Source: an aff. Roholtiella sp. LEGE 12411 (GTDB lineage: Bacteria; Cyanobacteriota; Cyanobacteriia; Cyanobacteriales; Nostocaceae). Taken from it: a DNA stretch of 62,394 nucleotides. The notes under the pieces are model-generated. The model was not told where the DNA came from. It made no database searches and saw only the letters and a program-made list of their open reading frames with translations. Where the stretch lies: contig NZ_JADEXR010000021.1 in assembly GCF_015206995.1 (NCBI RefSeq), positions 1 through 62,394 on the forward strand, read 5' to 3'. The position numbers and the translations under genes were made by a program. Shown here in pieces: positions 18,473 to 28,318 of the stretch (the stretch's first letter is position 1; each line of letters begins with the position of its first letter).

Positions 18473-18862
18473 TAATTATTTCCTTGCGTAGAATTTGGAT
18501 ATTTAAATATACAAACTGCTAGATGCAATTATCATACAGCTTTTTACCGTATATTTACGTAATAAAGCGTAAAAATCTTTTGTTCAACGAGTGAAATATT
18601 GCTCATTAACAGCTTTGGGATGTCCCATCCGGCGATCGCAACAGCTGTGAGTATTATTCAGGGTGAAATGAGCAGAGAAAACTAAAGGCATGAAGAATAT
18701 AATATAATGCAGTATTTCTGCACGTTCAAAAGACTGTTAAGTTTTCTGGCAGAGATGTTTTTATCCCATAGTCTCGATGCTAGGAAGGTAATTCTACAGT
18801 TGCTGCAATATCTTCTGTCACCCAAACTCTCTTGTCCAAGGTTCAGACATTCATCTGTGAAA
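18473..18862. other. intergenic region between divergent genes
   Basis: About 390 bp between the PEP-CTERM gene and the diguanylate cyclase. An open frame extends upstream of the cyclase ATG at 18863 for 52 codons (from 18707), but it is Cys/Phe/Leu-rich without family similarity and is taken as leader, not protein. Confidence 0.45.
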
Positions 18863-19876
18863 ATGCAGCCTGCTCCTCTACCTAAAAATGAAGCAGAAAG
18901 ACTCAAAGCCTTGGAAGACTACAATGTTCTGGATACTCTGCCTGAGCAAGCATTTGACGATCTGACTGCTCTTGCTGCCTACATTTGTAAGACTCCAATT
19001 GCTTTAATCAGCTTAATTGATACCAATCGCCAATGGTTTAAATCTAAGATAGGAATAGAAGCCATTGAAACACCCAGAAAGTGGGCTTTTTGCTCCCATG
19101 CAATTCTTAAACCAAATAATATCTTAGTAGTTCCTAACGCCATCCAAGACGATCGCTTTGCTGACAACCCCCTAGTAACAGGTAATCCTAAGATTCGTTT
19201 TTATGCAGGTGCGCCACTGGTTACGCCTAATGGCTTTCCCATAGGGACACTGTGTGTCATCGATATCATTCCTCGTCATCTAACTGACAAGCAGTTGGAT
19301 GGATTGCACCGCCTGAGCCGTCAGGCGATCGCCCACATGGAGCTGATTAAGGAAGTTCGCAAACGCCAACAAGCAGAAATGGAAGTCAGACAGTTATCGC
19401 TCACCGATGAACTAACAGGTTTGCATAACCGACGTGGCTTTTTCGTACTGGCTGAGCAACAGTTGAAACTCGCTCACCGCATGAATATGTCGTGTTGGGT
19501 GATTTTTATTGACTTGGATGGACTCAAACAGATTAATGATACTCTTGGTCATGACATGGGAGATGCCATGATTGTTGATGCTGCTCAATTACTCAAGCGA
19601 AGTTTTCGTAACTCGGATTTTGTTGCTCGCCTGGGTGGAGATGAGTTCATTGTTTTCGTAGCAAGCCGCTTCAAAGACGCTGATAGTATTCAGGCGCGTC
19701 TGCAAACAAATATCAGCAGTTTCAATCAACAGCAAAACCGTAGTTATCAACTTTCGATGAGTATGGGAATAGAGCGTTACGCTCCAGAGAGCAATATGTC
19801 AATTGAACAACTGGTTACTAAGGCTGACGAGTTAATGTACGCTCACAAGCGTCTTAAGCGACAATCTATCAGCTAA
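18863..19876 (+). CDS. GAF-domain diguanylate cyclase (GGDEF)
   Basis: 337 residues from the ATG at 18863, where homologues typically begin ([20 protein letters not shown]). The GAF domain (about 20-165) has [19 protein letters not shown], the CSHAI and [20 protein letters not shown] strings of cytoplasmic sensor GAFs. The GGDEF domain (about 180-335) is canonical: [26 protein letters not shown] and a five-residue-upstream RNSD that fits the inhibitory I-site (RxxD). It should therefore make cyclic di-GMP from two GTP and be feedback inhibited. The GAF lacks the conserved phytochrome-type chromophore Cys pattern, so the input is unknown. It stands alone. Confidence 0.88.
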   Translation: MQPAPLPKNEAERLKALEDYNVLDTLPEQAFDDLTALAAYICKTPIALISLIDTNRQWFKSKIGIEAIETPRKWAFCSHAILKPNNILVVPNAIQDDRFADNPLVTGNPKIRFYAGAPLVTPNGFPIGTLCVIDIIPRHLTDKQLDGLHRLSRQAIAHMELIKEVRKRQQAEMEVRQLSLTDELTGLHNRRGFFVLAEQQLKLAHRMNMSCWVIFIDLDGLKQINDTLGHDMGDAMIVDAAQLLKRSFRNSDFVARLGGDEFIVFVASRFKDADSIQARLQTNISSFNQQQNRSYQLSMSMGIERYAPESNMSIEQLVTKADELMYAHKRLKRQSIS

Positions 19877-19959
19877 ATTTCCCTAATTGGCTATTTTGAA
19901 ACTAAACAATTCGTTTTATGATATGGTAATTTTTTAAACAGATTAGCCATTTTAATTCA

Positions 19960-20691
19960 ATGATTGATCACCGCAAATTGTCTAAGTCTCTGGGATTTTT
20001 GCTTTTCTCAGTAATATTAGGATCTGATTTAGCGATCGCTCAAAATGGTGTGCAGTCATCTATCAGTAAAGCTGTGACATTCACCTGTGGTGACAGTGAA
20101 GCGACTATCAAAGCTAAAAATGGCCCCAAGGTAGTTATTGGGCAATCAACTATCTATATTGGTTATCGGCAAGTATCATCTCAGAACAAAGACCCTCGCA
20201 TTGTTCGTTTCGATAATGGTGTCAAGAAATGGTGTCGTGGTGACTACGAAACAACGAATGACGATGGTACAGGGTACGGATTACTTTGGGATGGGGGAAA
20301 TGTTTTGTATGGCATTTTCACCTCCACTGGTAGCCAAACTGGTAATGATTTTCGACGCTATGCCAATGGTCGTTGGCTATCTAGTTATGGTAGCGGCGGC
20401 GGTGCAAAAGTATCAGTTATAGCCCGTCTTAATCCAACTAATGGTGATGTTTACTATGCGACATTTCTTTCCGCAAAAAAGGCGAATGATGGTAAAACTA
20501 ACTCTTTAGTTGTGACCAAATTATCATTGAATGGTACAAATTTGACTGTACAAGCAGATTCATGGTGGACTCCCCGTCGCGCTGATACAAATTCCATGAC
20601 ATGCATTGATTCATCACCTTATAAATATACAGCTATATTTACTGGTGACTTAACAAAGGTAACTTCGGCTTCGGCAGTTAAATGCAGTTAA
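19960..20691 (+). CDS. secreted protein of unknown function
   Basis: 243 residues with a signal peptide (KLSKSLGFLLFSVILGSDLA, cleavage near AIA-QN). The mature protein has four Cys spread as two possible disulphides (FTCGDSE, KWCRGDY, MTCIDSS, AVKCS) and repeated beta strands with Gly/Asp/Asn turns: YGLLWDGGNVLYGIFTSTGS, NPTNGDVYYATFLSAKK, LVVTKLSLNGTNLTVQADSW. The pattern recalls a beta-propeller or similar repeat fold. I do not recognise a named family. It follows the cyclase gene by 83 bp on the same strand but with its own spacing; co-transcription is possible. Exported to periplasm or medium by inference. Confidence 0.6.
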   Translation: MIDHRKLSKSLGFLLFSVILGSDLAIAQNGVQSSISKAVTFTCGDSEATIKAKNGPKVVIGQSTIYIGYRQVSSQNKDPRIVRFDNGVKKWCRGDYETTNDDGTGYGLLWDGGNVLYGIFTSTGSQTGNDFRRYANGRWLSSYGSGGGAKVSVIARLNPTNGDVYYATFLSAKKANDGKTNSLVVTKLSLNGTNLTVQADSWWTPRRADTNSMTCIDSSPYKYTAIFTGDLTKVTSASAVKCS

Positions 20692-20915
20692 AAGATTTGA
20701 TTAATTAGAACTATTGCAAAATTTTTTTGTGGTATGGTCACGAATTTGCCAATATTAATTATTGAAGATAAAATTTTAATGGTTCTTCAATATTGGCGGA
20801 AATATCGCACTTTTTATCATATTGGATTAGATTGGGGGCTTTCAGAATCTTAATTTAAATAGGTGATTTATACCCCGAAATTTTAGCAAATTACAAAATA
20901 GCGTTGCTCTCGTCT

Positions 20916-21115
20916 AGGAGGATGTTTGTAAAGTCTAATTTATCACTTGCCCAGGCGATTAGAAATCGCGCGCCACTTGCTACAAGTCGGCATAGCCGCC
21001 CAACACAGTGGCTTGGCTACACAGATGAAACCTTAATTTTATGTTAGTCCGCGCAGGCGGACTTTGCCTGTGTAGTAGCGAATTATATTCGCCTAAAATT
21101 TTTAAAACATCCTCT
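20916..21115. mobile_element. MITE-like non-coding element, family A copy 1 (short form)
   Basis: About 200 bp bounded by imperfect inverted ends (AGGAGGATGTTTG at the left, ACATCCTCT at the right). The interior shares strings with copy 2 at 22818: GGCGATTAGAAATCGCG, GCCACTTGCTACAAGTCGG, CAGTGGCTTGGCTACAC and TAGTAGCGAATTATATTCGCC. There is no open frame. The preceding bases 20692-20915 hold nothing recognisable. Confidence 0.7.
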
Positions 21116-21126
21116 AAACTCAAGTT

Positions 21127-21154
21127 GTAGAGGCAATTCATGAATTGCCTCTAC
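21127..21154. repeat. perfect 28-bp palindrome
   Basis: GTAGAGGCAATTCA followed directly by its reverse complement. This is a GTAGAGxx-type palindrome of the Nostocales repeat class. It lies 11 bp after the family A element and 62 bp from the end of the lipoxygenase remnant, for which it could act as a terminator. Confidence 0.85.
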
Positions 21155-21216
21155 GTCAATTATAAAAACAATCAGCAATACCAAAGTTTTTGTTTACTGA
21201 CAGTCAACAATTTCTG

Positions 21217-22185
21217 TTAAATATTGACGCTTTGAGGAATATTCTTAGGAAGCAAAAACTCGTAAGCTATCAACCTATCACTTTCTCTGTTTCGCTGGTT
21301 AATTTTACTCGTAACTTGTTGTAGATTTTGATGAAACTTATTCAAAGCACTTTGCACTTGTTGCCCTTTTTCATCTTTTGGAAAAGCTGATGTAGAGTAA
21401 TTGCCTAGATTTGTGTAATAAACAGAGCCAAGTAAATAAAGTAAAACTATCTGTCCTTGAGCCTGAAATAGGGGTGGTAGACCGTCGATAAAACTTCGTG
21501 ATTCTTGAGTATTCGTTGGTGCTACAAGATAACGCGCAAAAGGAAGTGCTGGCGAATACATCATAAACTCTTTTTGCGGATAGTTAACAGCAGCATGTTG
21601 AGCGCTAGCTATAAAAATAACCGTCGAGACAGCTTTAACTAAATAATCTCGTGTTTGAATTTGTCCTTGGCCATAGTCCCCAAAATCTTGTAACCGTCCT
21701 CCTTCAAACGAAATCAATGTAGATGCCCATGTTTGTAAATCTATATCTGCAAGAACTGATGAGTCGTTGCTGTAGTAGATACTAAAATAATCATTCACCC
21801 AACTTTCAATAGCATTCCAAATCAGTAACCCGTCATCTCGGTAGGGATAGGTAGGTAGCTTGTTAGTATCGTTAACGCCACGATTTACTAAAGTTTGGGG
21901 AAATGAAACCTGATTAAAGTTAAACAAATAACTTTGTGTTGCTTTGGCTGCTACTGACTGATCACCACCAATAGTACTACCTAAAAGCGAGTCTACAGTA
22001 TTTTCTGGTGCTACTAAAATCGTATGAGCGCCATAATTAATTAATACAGTACCCTCAAGATGAGGTATCAGTAAACTTTTTAAAGGGTGGTTGTTAGGTA
22101 AATTATTAGTCGGGACAACAAAAGCCTCAACAAATAAGTGAGTACGACCTAAATGAGAAATTACTGCTTGATAGTTGGCATCTGC
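21217..22185 (-). pseudogene. lipoxygenase, C-terminal half only
   Basis: The open frame of 322 codons matches the catalytic C-terminal part of lipoxygenases. It begins ADANYQAVISHLGRTHLFVE, giving the HxxxxH iron ligands, continues with NNHPLKSLLIPHLEGTVLIN, contains SAQHAAVNYPQ (third His and Asn ligands) and ends in the free C-terminal Ile (PQSVNI), the fifth ligand. The frame is closed by TAA immediately before ADANY and has no ATG before this block. Lipoxygenases normally need another 200-300 residues at the N-terminus, and none is found in 22186-22595. The junction lies among small repeats (AGAACTTACGCA at about 22238, MITE at 22417). The iron site is preserved, the protein is not; expression from a TTG at 21927 would lose the first two ligands. 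Confidence 0.85.
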
Positions 22186-22416
22186 TTATATACTACAGTA
22201 TTATTACTTATTATTTATAATAATATGTTTTTTTTAGAACTTACGCATTGACCGATTGGTAAGCAATCATGGCACGGTAAATTTATGCATGAGTCCAAGG
22301 CGGTAATGCAGACATGAGTACTGAATAATCGTGACTCCGCATTTTCATAACACCTATCGTAAATTTGGGAAGCCTACACTATAATCCAATACAGTTTGGT
22401 ACAATTCCCAGATAAC

Positions 22417-22545
22417 ATAGGATTCCTATTTGATTTTTGAAGAAACTGCGTACACCTTTAACTCCCTTCTTTCCTGTTCCCTGTTCCCCATTGCCCATTC
22501 CCTGTCTCTACGAGTCAGTTCACGAATCAAATCGGATTACTATAT
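22417..22545. mobile_element. MITE-like element, family B copy 1
   Basis: About 129 bp, bounded by ATAGGATTCCTATTTGATT at the left and AATCAAATCGGATTACTATA at the right, which are imperfect inverted repeats of each other. The interior (CTGCGTACACCT, AACTCCCTT, TCTCTACGAGTCAGTTCA) is shared with copies at 35322-35573 and 37789-37904. There is no coding capacity. Confidence 0.8.
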
Positions 22546-22595
22546 ATAGACAGCCGATCTAATGTCATTTTTGAACTTTTAATAAATGTAAAGCT

Positions 22596-22805
22596 ATGAT
22601 TTCTCGCAATTACAACGCAACTTATGTTGAAGAAAATCTGCTTCGACAAATCGAAATTAAAGAAAATCAGCTGAAAATTGCCCAAGAATCTAATATGATC
22701 TATGTGGCAGAAGCAGTAGAAAGTGAATTGCTAAACTTACGCTCACAATTACCAGAGCCACAAGAGCAAGAATTGCAAGCATTGATGAATTTGTTAGATG
22801 ATTGA
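22596..22805 (+). CDS. small hypothetical protein
   Basis: 69 residues, rich in Glu, Gln and Leu, predicted to be mostly helical (NLLRQIEIKENQLKIAQESN, EAVESELLNLRSQL, EQELQALMNLLDD). The composition and clean helix pattern look protein-like, and it ends 12 bp before a family A element. I do not recognise a family. There is no strong ribosome-binding site (AATGTAAAGCT before ATG). Coding status is uncertain; it could be a regulatory or adaptor peptide. Confidence 0.45.
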   Translation: MISRNYNATYVEENLLRQIEIKENQLKIAQESNMIYVAEAVESELLNLRSQLPEPQEQELQALMNLLDD

Positions 22806-22817
22806 TTTTTGTAGTTA

Positions 22818-23175
22818 AGAGGATGTTTGAAAAGTCCATTTTCATGTATCCTGGCGATTAGAAATCGCGTGCCACTTGCTACAAGTCGGGGAATCCTTGA
22901 CGCTCGTTCGCCCTTGGCGTCTCCCCTTGGGAGAAGACTCGCTACCGCTTCTGTACGAGACGCTGCGCGAACGCTAACACCAACGCAGTGGCTTGGCTAC
23001 ACCAGACCAAACCAGCCTTTGCAGGTTAATAAACCCTTGATTTAGTGTTAGTCAACAGAGGTGGTGAAACAGCGCTGCGGGAGGGTTAGCCCGACCCAGG
23101 CGACTGCGAACCCGAAGGGACTAAGCTTTGTGTAGTAGCGAATTATATTCGCCGAGGACTTTTCAAACAACCTCT
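22818..23175. mobile_element. MITE-like non-coding element, family A copy 2 (long form)
   Basis: 358 bp with 20-bp terminal inverted repeats, AGAGGATGTTTGAAAAGTCC against AGAGGTTGTTTGAAAAGTCC (one mismatch). It shares its core with copy 1 at 20916 but is 158 bp longer, because a second palindromic repeat (CGTTCGCCCTTGGCGTC, GAGACGCTGCGCGAACG) and a GC-rich stretch lie inside. No reading frame of protein character is present. Confidence 0.8.
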
Positions 23176-23261
23176 AAACAAAAAAGCGAGTAATGTGACT
23201 AAAGAAAAATTTCACGGCTTTAGCGTAGCCAAGCCGTGGGAATGTCAGTCCATCTCACTAT

Positions 23262-24569
23262 CTATCTATAATCTTGGCTTTGAATACTCCCTAAACGTGC
23301 AGCGTCACGAATATTATATTCAGGACGAGTAAAGCGATTTATCTGCATCTCAAAGAAATCTCGATTTGCTTGTAAATGTCTGGGATTGGGGTCATCTAAA
23401 GGGTATAAAAGTGCTGTTCGCAAAGCTTGAATTACCGCAGAAGTAACACAGTACATTGAGCGTTGGAAACTAACTCCTAACTGAATCAACATATCTTCTT
23501 CACCACGGCAATGTTTGCTGTAGTAATCAACAAGATATGGGGGTAAAAAATGCAACATATCTTGCATTAATAATGTAGGCGGAATACCAGCAGTACCAAC
23601 TGGAAACACATCAGCGTAAAGAATGCCATAGTGGAAGTCTTTTTGATCTTCGGGTACTTGACGTGCTTGAGCATTATAAGATTTTGTCCCCCGGAAAGGA
23701 GCAGTACGATAGAAAACTGCTTCTACATAAGGTAGTGCGGCTTCATATAGCCACATGAAGCCTTTAGATTTGGGGATAATTTCGTAACATTCGCCACGAA
23801 TATAAACGTGATGATAAATGGGACGACCTGCGATCGCAAATATACCATTAACTAAGAAAGCCATCGCCTCTGGGACGCTAGTAATTGTACCTTCGTCATA
23901 GCGATCGGACATTTCAAAGAATACTGGAGCCATGATTTCCCAGAATAAGCCCAGGTTAGCGTAGTAAGACATCTGGCGGCACTGTTCCAAAAACATCTCT
24001 GGGAACAGCTTATATAGTCCCAGCATTACTGGATTACCTTGGAAGTAAGCTTTAATTGCCCTATCAGCGTTGGCTTTGTATTCATCTGAGTCTAGGTAAG
24101 GGTCAAATTGCCCACCCATTCCTCTATGCCACAGCATTGCTCGCATACAGGCTTCCGCAAATTCCATATTGATGCGATCGTGGAATAAGTGATGCAACAA
24201 CTTTGGCATTTTGAAGGTTTCACCTTTGTCGATAAATGCCAACAGTTCTGGATGTGCAGTAGCTTCGCCGCGCCAAATACGCAAATCGGCATCATCCCCA
24301 GCGTAATGATTATGCCGTTCTAAATACTCTTTGGGCAAGAAGTATTTAAAGAAAGGCAACGGGTTTAAAAATTCGCGTTCGGCAATATAAAGTAGGTCAC
24401 GCCAATAAAAGTCCATTGGCACGGCATAAGCTTTATATAAACCGATAATTTGCATCAGATTTTCTGGAGTATCTGGCAACATTGCACCGCCTGCTTCTAG
24501 GCGATGAATTACTTCGGGAAATTCGTGCTTAGAAGGAGGTAATTTAATTGCTGTTTTAGTTGCTGTCAT
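23262..24569 (-). CDS. CO2 hydration protein (ChpX/ChpY; CupA/CupB) of the NDH-1MS complex
   Basis: 435 residues. Family members bind at the NdhD/NdhF end of specialised cyanobacterial NDH-1 complexes and convert CO2 to bicarbonate with a zinc site, driven by ferredoxin-linked electron flow at the thylakoid or plasma membrane. The protein is soluble and rich in His, Tyr and Trp, with strings [40 protein letters not shown] and [20 protein letters not shown] that fit this family. It is the last gene of ndhF-ndhD-chp on the minus strand, 188 bp after ndhD. CupA and CupB cannot be separated by eye. A cupS gene, which usually follows cupA, is absent here, which leans slightly to the constitutive CupB type. 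Confidence 0.85.
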   Translation of the reverse strand: MTATKTAIKLPPSKHEFPEVIHRLEAGGAMLPDTPENLMQIIGLYKAYAVPMDFYWRDLLYIAEREFLNPLPFFKYFLPKEYLERHNHYAGDDADLRIWRGEATAHPELLAFIDKGETFKMPKLLHHLFHDRINMEFAEACMRAMLWHRGMGGQFDPYLDSDEYKANADRAIKAYFQGNPVMLGLYKLFPEMFLEQCRQMSYYANLGLFWEIMAPVFFEMSDRYDEGTITSVPEAMAFLVNGIFAIAGRPIYHHVYIRGECYEIIPKSKGFMWLYEAALPYVEAVFYRTAPFRGTKSYNAQARQVPEDQKDFHYGILYADVFPVGTAGIPPTLLMQDMLHFLPPYLVDYYSKHCRGEEDMLIQLGVSFQRSMYCVTSAVIQALRTALLYPLDDPNPRHLQANRDFFEMQINRFTRPEYNIRDAARLGSIQSQDYR

Positions 24570-24651
24570 AGTAATTGGTGTTTGCTAATTCCTGTTTTTA
24601 AGAAGAAACTTTTTAATATTTGGTTGGGGTCTGAATCCTCATTCAAATCTT

Positions 24652-24777
24652 CCCAATGCCCAATGCTCAATGCCCAATGTCCAATGCCCAATGTCCAATG
24701 CCCAATGCCCAATGCCCAATGCCCAATTCCCAATGCCCAATGCCCAATGCCCAATCCCTATTCCCCAATGCCCAATC
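24652..24777. repeat. heptanucleotide tandem repeat, 18 CCCAATG-type units
   Basis: Exactly 18 heptamers (126 bp), mostly CCCAATG with variants CTCAATG, TCCAATG, CCCAATT and CCTATTC. It fills most of the ndhD-chp gap and overlaps the last codons and stop of ndhD. Confidence 0.95.
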
Positions 24778-26275
24778 CCTTGTTCAAAGCTACTTGAGAG
24801 ATTACGGTTTTTTCGGAGGAAGGCATTGCAGCCACCATTGCTGTAGTTGTCTGTTCGCTCCAACGCACTAACCAAGTAGGTTGTACTCCTAAAAAGATAA
24901 TTAGCGCTGCCAAAATTAGAGCTGGCATTTTCTCAGACCATAGGACTTTGGGATAGTAGGCTAAGTTATCGAGTTTGCCAAAACAGGTGCGATTGAGGAG
25001 GATGACAAAATAAACTGCGGTTAATCCACTAGCTACTACACACAGCAATGTAGGGATGGGAAAGACCGAGAAACTGCCTTGAAAAACGATAAATTCAGCG
25101 ATAAATCCTGTTAAACCAGGAATACCAGCACTAGCCATCCCGCTTAAAACTAATAGAGCGCTGATTAAAGGTAAACCGCGTATGGGACTCATTAAACCAT
25201 TGAGTTTATCCAACTCGCGGGTGCCAACTTTTGCTTCCACGACTCCCACCAAGTGGAAGAGAATGGCGAGGATAATGCCGTGGCTAAACATTTGGGCGAC
25301 AGCACCAACAAGTGCTAGGGGAGTACCGGCGGCACTAGCTAGCAATATATAGCCCATGTGACCGACGGAACTGTATGCTACCATGCGCTTGATATCTTTT
25401 TGAGCGATCGCAATTACTGCCCCATAAATAGCACTGACTGCTCCCCAAATTGCCAGAGTCGGCGCGATGGTACTCCAAGTTTGAGGAAACATACCCAAGC
25501 CAAACCGCAACAGTCCATAAGTTCCCAGTTTTGCCAACACGCCACCCAGAAGAATAGCAATTGGTGCTGAGGCTTCAACATAAGCATCTGGCAACCAAGT
25601 ATGAAAGGGAACCAGAGGAATTTTGATGCCAAAACCTAATACTATTCCTGCTAGTAAGAGGATTTGCTTGGCTGTTGACAGGTTTTCTGTAGAGATTCCA
25701 TCAGCTGCAAAACTAGTAGAACCAGTCAACCATACTATACCTAAGAAGGTCGCCAGAATTAATGCCCCGGAAACAGCGGTATAAATTAGGAATTTAATCC
25801 CTGCGTAAGCTCGTTTTTCTCCTCCCCAAATAGAAATAAGTAGATAAAAAGGGATTAATTCAAGCTCGTAAAATAAGAAGAATAGCAGCAAATTTTCTGC
25901 TAGAAAAGCGCCTGCAACCCCACCACTAACTAATAAAACCATCGAATAGAAAAGCCGGGGGCGTTCAGTTTGTTGATTACTGCTGTAAATAGCAATCCAG
26001 GTTAGCAGGCTATTTAACACCAACATCAAAATCGATAATCCATCAACTCCTAATTGATAGCTCAAGCCTAGAGTTTCATTCCAAGGCAGATACTCTTGAA
26101 ATTGCATCTCCGGATTGCTGATATCAAATTTAAGCAATATAAAAATATTCCAAATCAGGACTATTCCCGAAAAGAATAATGCTCCTAAACGAATCCGATT
26201 GGCGGAGAAACTTTTAGGTAAAAATACTATGAAAGCTGCGGCTAAAATCGGCAGCAAAATCAAAACACTTAACAT
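24758..26275 (-). CDS. ndhD: NADH dehydrogenase-like subunit NdhD (D3/D4 type)
   Basis: 505 residues, a polytopic antiporter-like proton-pumping subunit of NDH-1 with about 14 helices. Recognisable strings are [20 protein letters not shown] (key Glu of helix 5), [20 protein letters not shown] (helix 7/8 with HTWLPDA), [20 protein letters not shown] (broken helix Lys) and [13 protein letters not shown]. With the adjacent ndhF and chp genes it forms the CO2-uptake arm (NDH-1MS or MS'). The last six residues, GLGIGE, and the stop codon are encoded by heptamer repeat, so the natural C-terminus has probably been altered. A 183-bp gap separates it from ndhF. Paralogue number (D3 or D4) is not resolved. 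Confidence 0.88.
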   Translation of the reverse strand: MLSVLILLPILAAAFIVFLPKSFSANRIRLGALFFSGIVLIWNIFILLKFDISNPEMQFQEYLPWNETLGLSYQLGVDGLSILMLVLNSLLTWIAIYSSNQQTERPRLFYSMVLLVSGGVAGAFLAENLLLFFLFYELELIPFYLLISIWGGEKRAYAGIKFLIYTAVSGALILATFLGIVWLTGSTSFAADGISTENLSTAKQILLLAGIVLGFGIKIPLVPFHTWLPDAYVEASAPIAILLGGVLAKLGTYGLLRFGLGMFPQTWSTIAPTLAIWGAVSAIYGAVIAIAQKDIKRMVAYSSVGHMGYILLASAAGTPLALVGAVAQMFSHGIILAILFHLVGVVEAKVGTRELDKLNGLMSPIRGLPLISALLVLSGMASAGIPGLTGFIAEFIVFQGSFSVFPIPTLLCVVASGLTAVYFVILLNRTCFGKLDNLAYYPKVLWSEKMPALILAALIIFLGVQPTWLVRWSEQTTTAMVAAMPSSEKTVISQVALNKGLGIGE

Positions 26276-26458
26276 GGCAATTTTAGATTTACAAAACTAG
26301 TAATAAGTAGTGCATTCAAAACCATTTTGGATTTTTCCAAATACAATACTTACTTTTTATTTTGAATGGAGCGATCGCGCAGTGTATTCCGAGGATAGGT
26401 GATAGTCATTAATTTTTGTACAAATGACAAAATACTAATGACTAATGACAGCAGAAAT

Positions 26459-28318
26459 TTAAAACATCAAATCTAAAAACTGTACTCCCCAGAATGGCCA
26501 AGTTACCCACATTCCTAAGACGCTTACCCCTAACAGCACAGTGAATGCATAAAACTGGGTTTGTCCAGAAGTACTATACTTGAGACTTTCGCCACCTAAT
26601 AGTGAAAACAAACCAACCATATTAACGATGCCATCGACTACAAAGCGGTCAATCATATCGGCAAGTTGGGAAATTTTGGCAACGCCGAAAATAACGGTCA
26701 TTCGATAGAGTTTTGGGGTGTAAAAATCGTATGATAGCAAATCTTGTAAACCTTTCCAAGGCAGACGAATCGGTTTCGGAATATTGCCTAAATAAATCAC
26801 ACCACCAATGCTACAACCGAAAATACTCGACCAAATTAAAAGTAGTGCAACATCTTTATTTATGATTGTCCAATCGGGTAGGAGTGATAAGCTTTGTAAT
26901 ATTAAGGGAAGATGCAAGGAAAAACCAAGTAGAATCATCATTGGCAAAACCATCGGCCAGTGAGCTTCAGGCGATCGCTCACTCATCTGTGACGGTTTAC
27001 CACCAAAAAGTAAACCGAATTCTCTGGTTAAACTAAAGGCTGTTAAAGCGTTGACGGCTATCACCACTGCTACTAACCAAGGTTGCGTTTCCCATAGCCC
27101 ATCTGCTAACTTCATCAACGCCCAAAAGCTACCCAGGGGCGGAAAACCAATTAACCCTAAAGTCCCGACGATAAAGGCTAATCCTGAGATGGGGCGGCGT
27201 GACCACAATCCACCTAATTGGGTTACGTCTTGGGTAATGCTGTTCCAGATAATTCCCCCAGTACTCATTACCAACAGGGCTGCTGATATAGCATGGGTGA
27301 GTACCAACAATAGTGCTGCTTCGTCTTGCTGTACTCCCACAGCAATGAATACTAAGCCCATGTAAGCACTAACAGAATAGGATAAACAGCGTTTGAGGTC
27401 AACTTGAGCGATCGCAATTAAGGAAGCACCCACCGCTGTCACTGCACCAATCGTTACTATGGCTGAGGAAACTATGGGCGACAGAGTTAACACCGGTTGC
27501 AGTTTAATCAGCACCCATGCACCACTAGCAACTACTACCGAGTTCCGCAAAATCGTACTAGGAATGGGGCCTTCCATCGCTTCATCTAACCACAGATGCA
27601 GGGGAAACTGAGCGCACTTACCCATCGGCCCAGCAACTAAGGCTAAACCCACTAGTGTCATCGTTGTTGGGTTAACATTCGCAGTAGCCGCCCATTGCGC
27701 TAGTTCTGGATAACTCCAAGTTCCAGCTAGAGGCCATAGTGCTAACACCCCCATCAGCAAGAATAAGTCTCCCACCCGTTTGGTTAAAAAAGCATCTCTC
27801 GCACCTGAGACTACCAACGGCTGACTAAACCATAAACCGACTAATAAGTATGTTCCTAGTGTGAGGACTTCCAGTATCACATAACTAAAGAACAAGCTAT
27901 TACACAAGACTAGAGCGCATAGTCCCGCTTCAAATAATCCCAACAAAGAATAAAAGCGCCCCCAACCCCAATCCATTTCCATGTAACCAATTGCAAATAT
28001 CTGCGCTAGTAAATTCAAGCCACTAATGACAACTAACGCGCCGACACTTACAGAGGAAATTTCTAAAGCAATGGTTAGGTCTAAACCAGCTGTAGATAAC
28101 CAAGGAATAAATACTTCTTGGGGCGGCTGATTCCAAGTAGCTTGTAAAGCGATCGCGCTATGAACGAACGCCAAAAATGTCATTACCAAATTGACATAAC
28201 CAGCCGGTCTTGGCCCGGTGTGACGAATAATACCCGGCGACCAAGGTACGGCTAAAAGTCCACCCATTAATGCATAGCACGGAACTAGCCAAACAGTCTC
28301 AAGTAGAAACTGAGCCAT
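26459..28318 (-). CDS. ndhF: NADH dehydrogenase-like subunit NdhF (F3/F4 type)
   Basis: 619 residues. First gene of the operon. It is the NuoL/NdhF-like distal antiporter subunit: the N-terminus MAQFLLETVWLVPCYALMGG and the TGPRPAGYVNL string are typical of the CO2-uptake paralogues, and the antiporter core has SYVILEVLTLGTYLLVGLWF, PLHLWLDEAMEGPIPSTILR and AIAQVDLKRCLSYSVSAYMG. The usual C-terminal long helix is shortened (ends GVQFLDLMF). ATG at 28318 is preferred to the TTG one codon before it, because GAGGTG stands eight bases upstream. With NdhD and the Chp protein it catalyses ferredoxin-driven CO2 uptake; F3 against F4 cannot be decided here. Confidence 0.88.
   Translation of the reverse strand: MAQFLLETVWLVPCYALMGGLLAVPWSPGIIRHTGPRPAGYVNLVMTFLAFVHSAIALQATWNQPPQEVFIPWLSTAGLDLTIALEISSVSVGALVVISGLNLLAQIFAIGYMEMDWGWGRFYSLLGLFEAGLCALVLCNSLFFSYVILEVLTLGTYLLVGLWFSQPLVVSGARDAFLTKRVGDLFLLMGVLALWPLAGTWSYPELAQWAATANVNPTTMTLVGLALVAGPMGKCAQFPLHLWLDEAMEGPIPSTILRNSVVVASGAWVLIKLQPVLTLSPIVSSAIVTIGAVTAVGASLIAIAQVDLKRCLSYSVSAYMGLVFIAVGVQQDEAALLLVLTHAISAALLVMSTGGIIWNSITQDVTQLGGLWSRRPISGLAFIVGTLGLIGFPPLGSFWALMKLADGLWETQPWLVAVVIAVNALTAFSLTREFGLLFGGKPSQMSERSPEAHWPMVLPMMILLGFSLHLPLILQSLSLLPDWTIINKDVALLLIWSSIFGCSIGGVIYLGNIPKPIRLPWKGLQDLLSYDFYTPKLYRMTVIFGVAKISQLADMIDRFVVDGIVNMVGLFSLLGGESLKYSTSGQTQFYAFTVLLGVSVLGMWVTWPFWGVQFLDLMF

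Noticed and set aside
18707-18862. 52-codon N-terminal extension of the diguanylate cyclase
   Set aside because: Homologous proteins start at the ATG at 18863 ([10 protein letters not shown]); the extension has no domain character.
23262-24569. Assignment as CupA (with NdhD3/NdhF3) rather than CupB
   Set aside because: The paralogues cannot be separated by eye; absence of cupS is only weak evidence, so no paralogue number was assigned.
24566-24875. Short frames on both strands full of GIGHWAL or PNAQCPM peptides
   Set aside because: They are only the heptamer array read in all frames; each 21 bp gives a seven-residue repeat.
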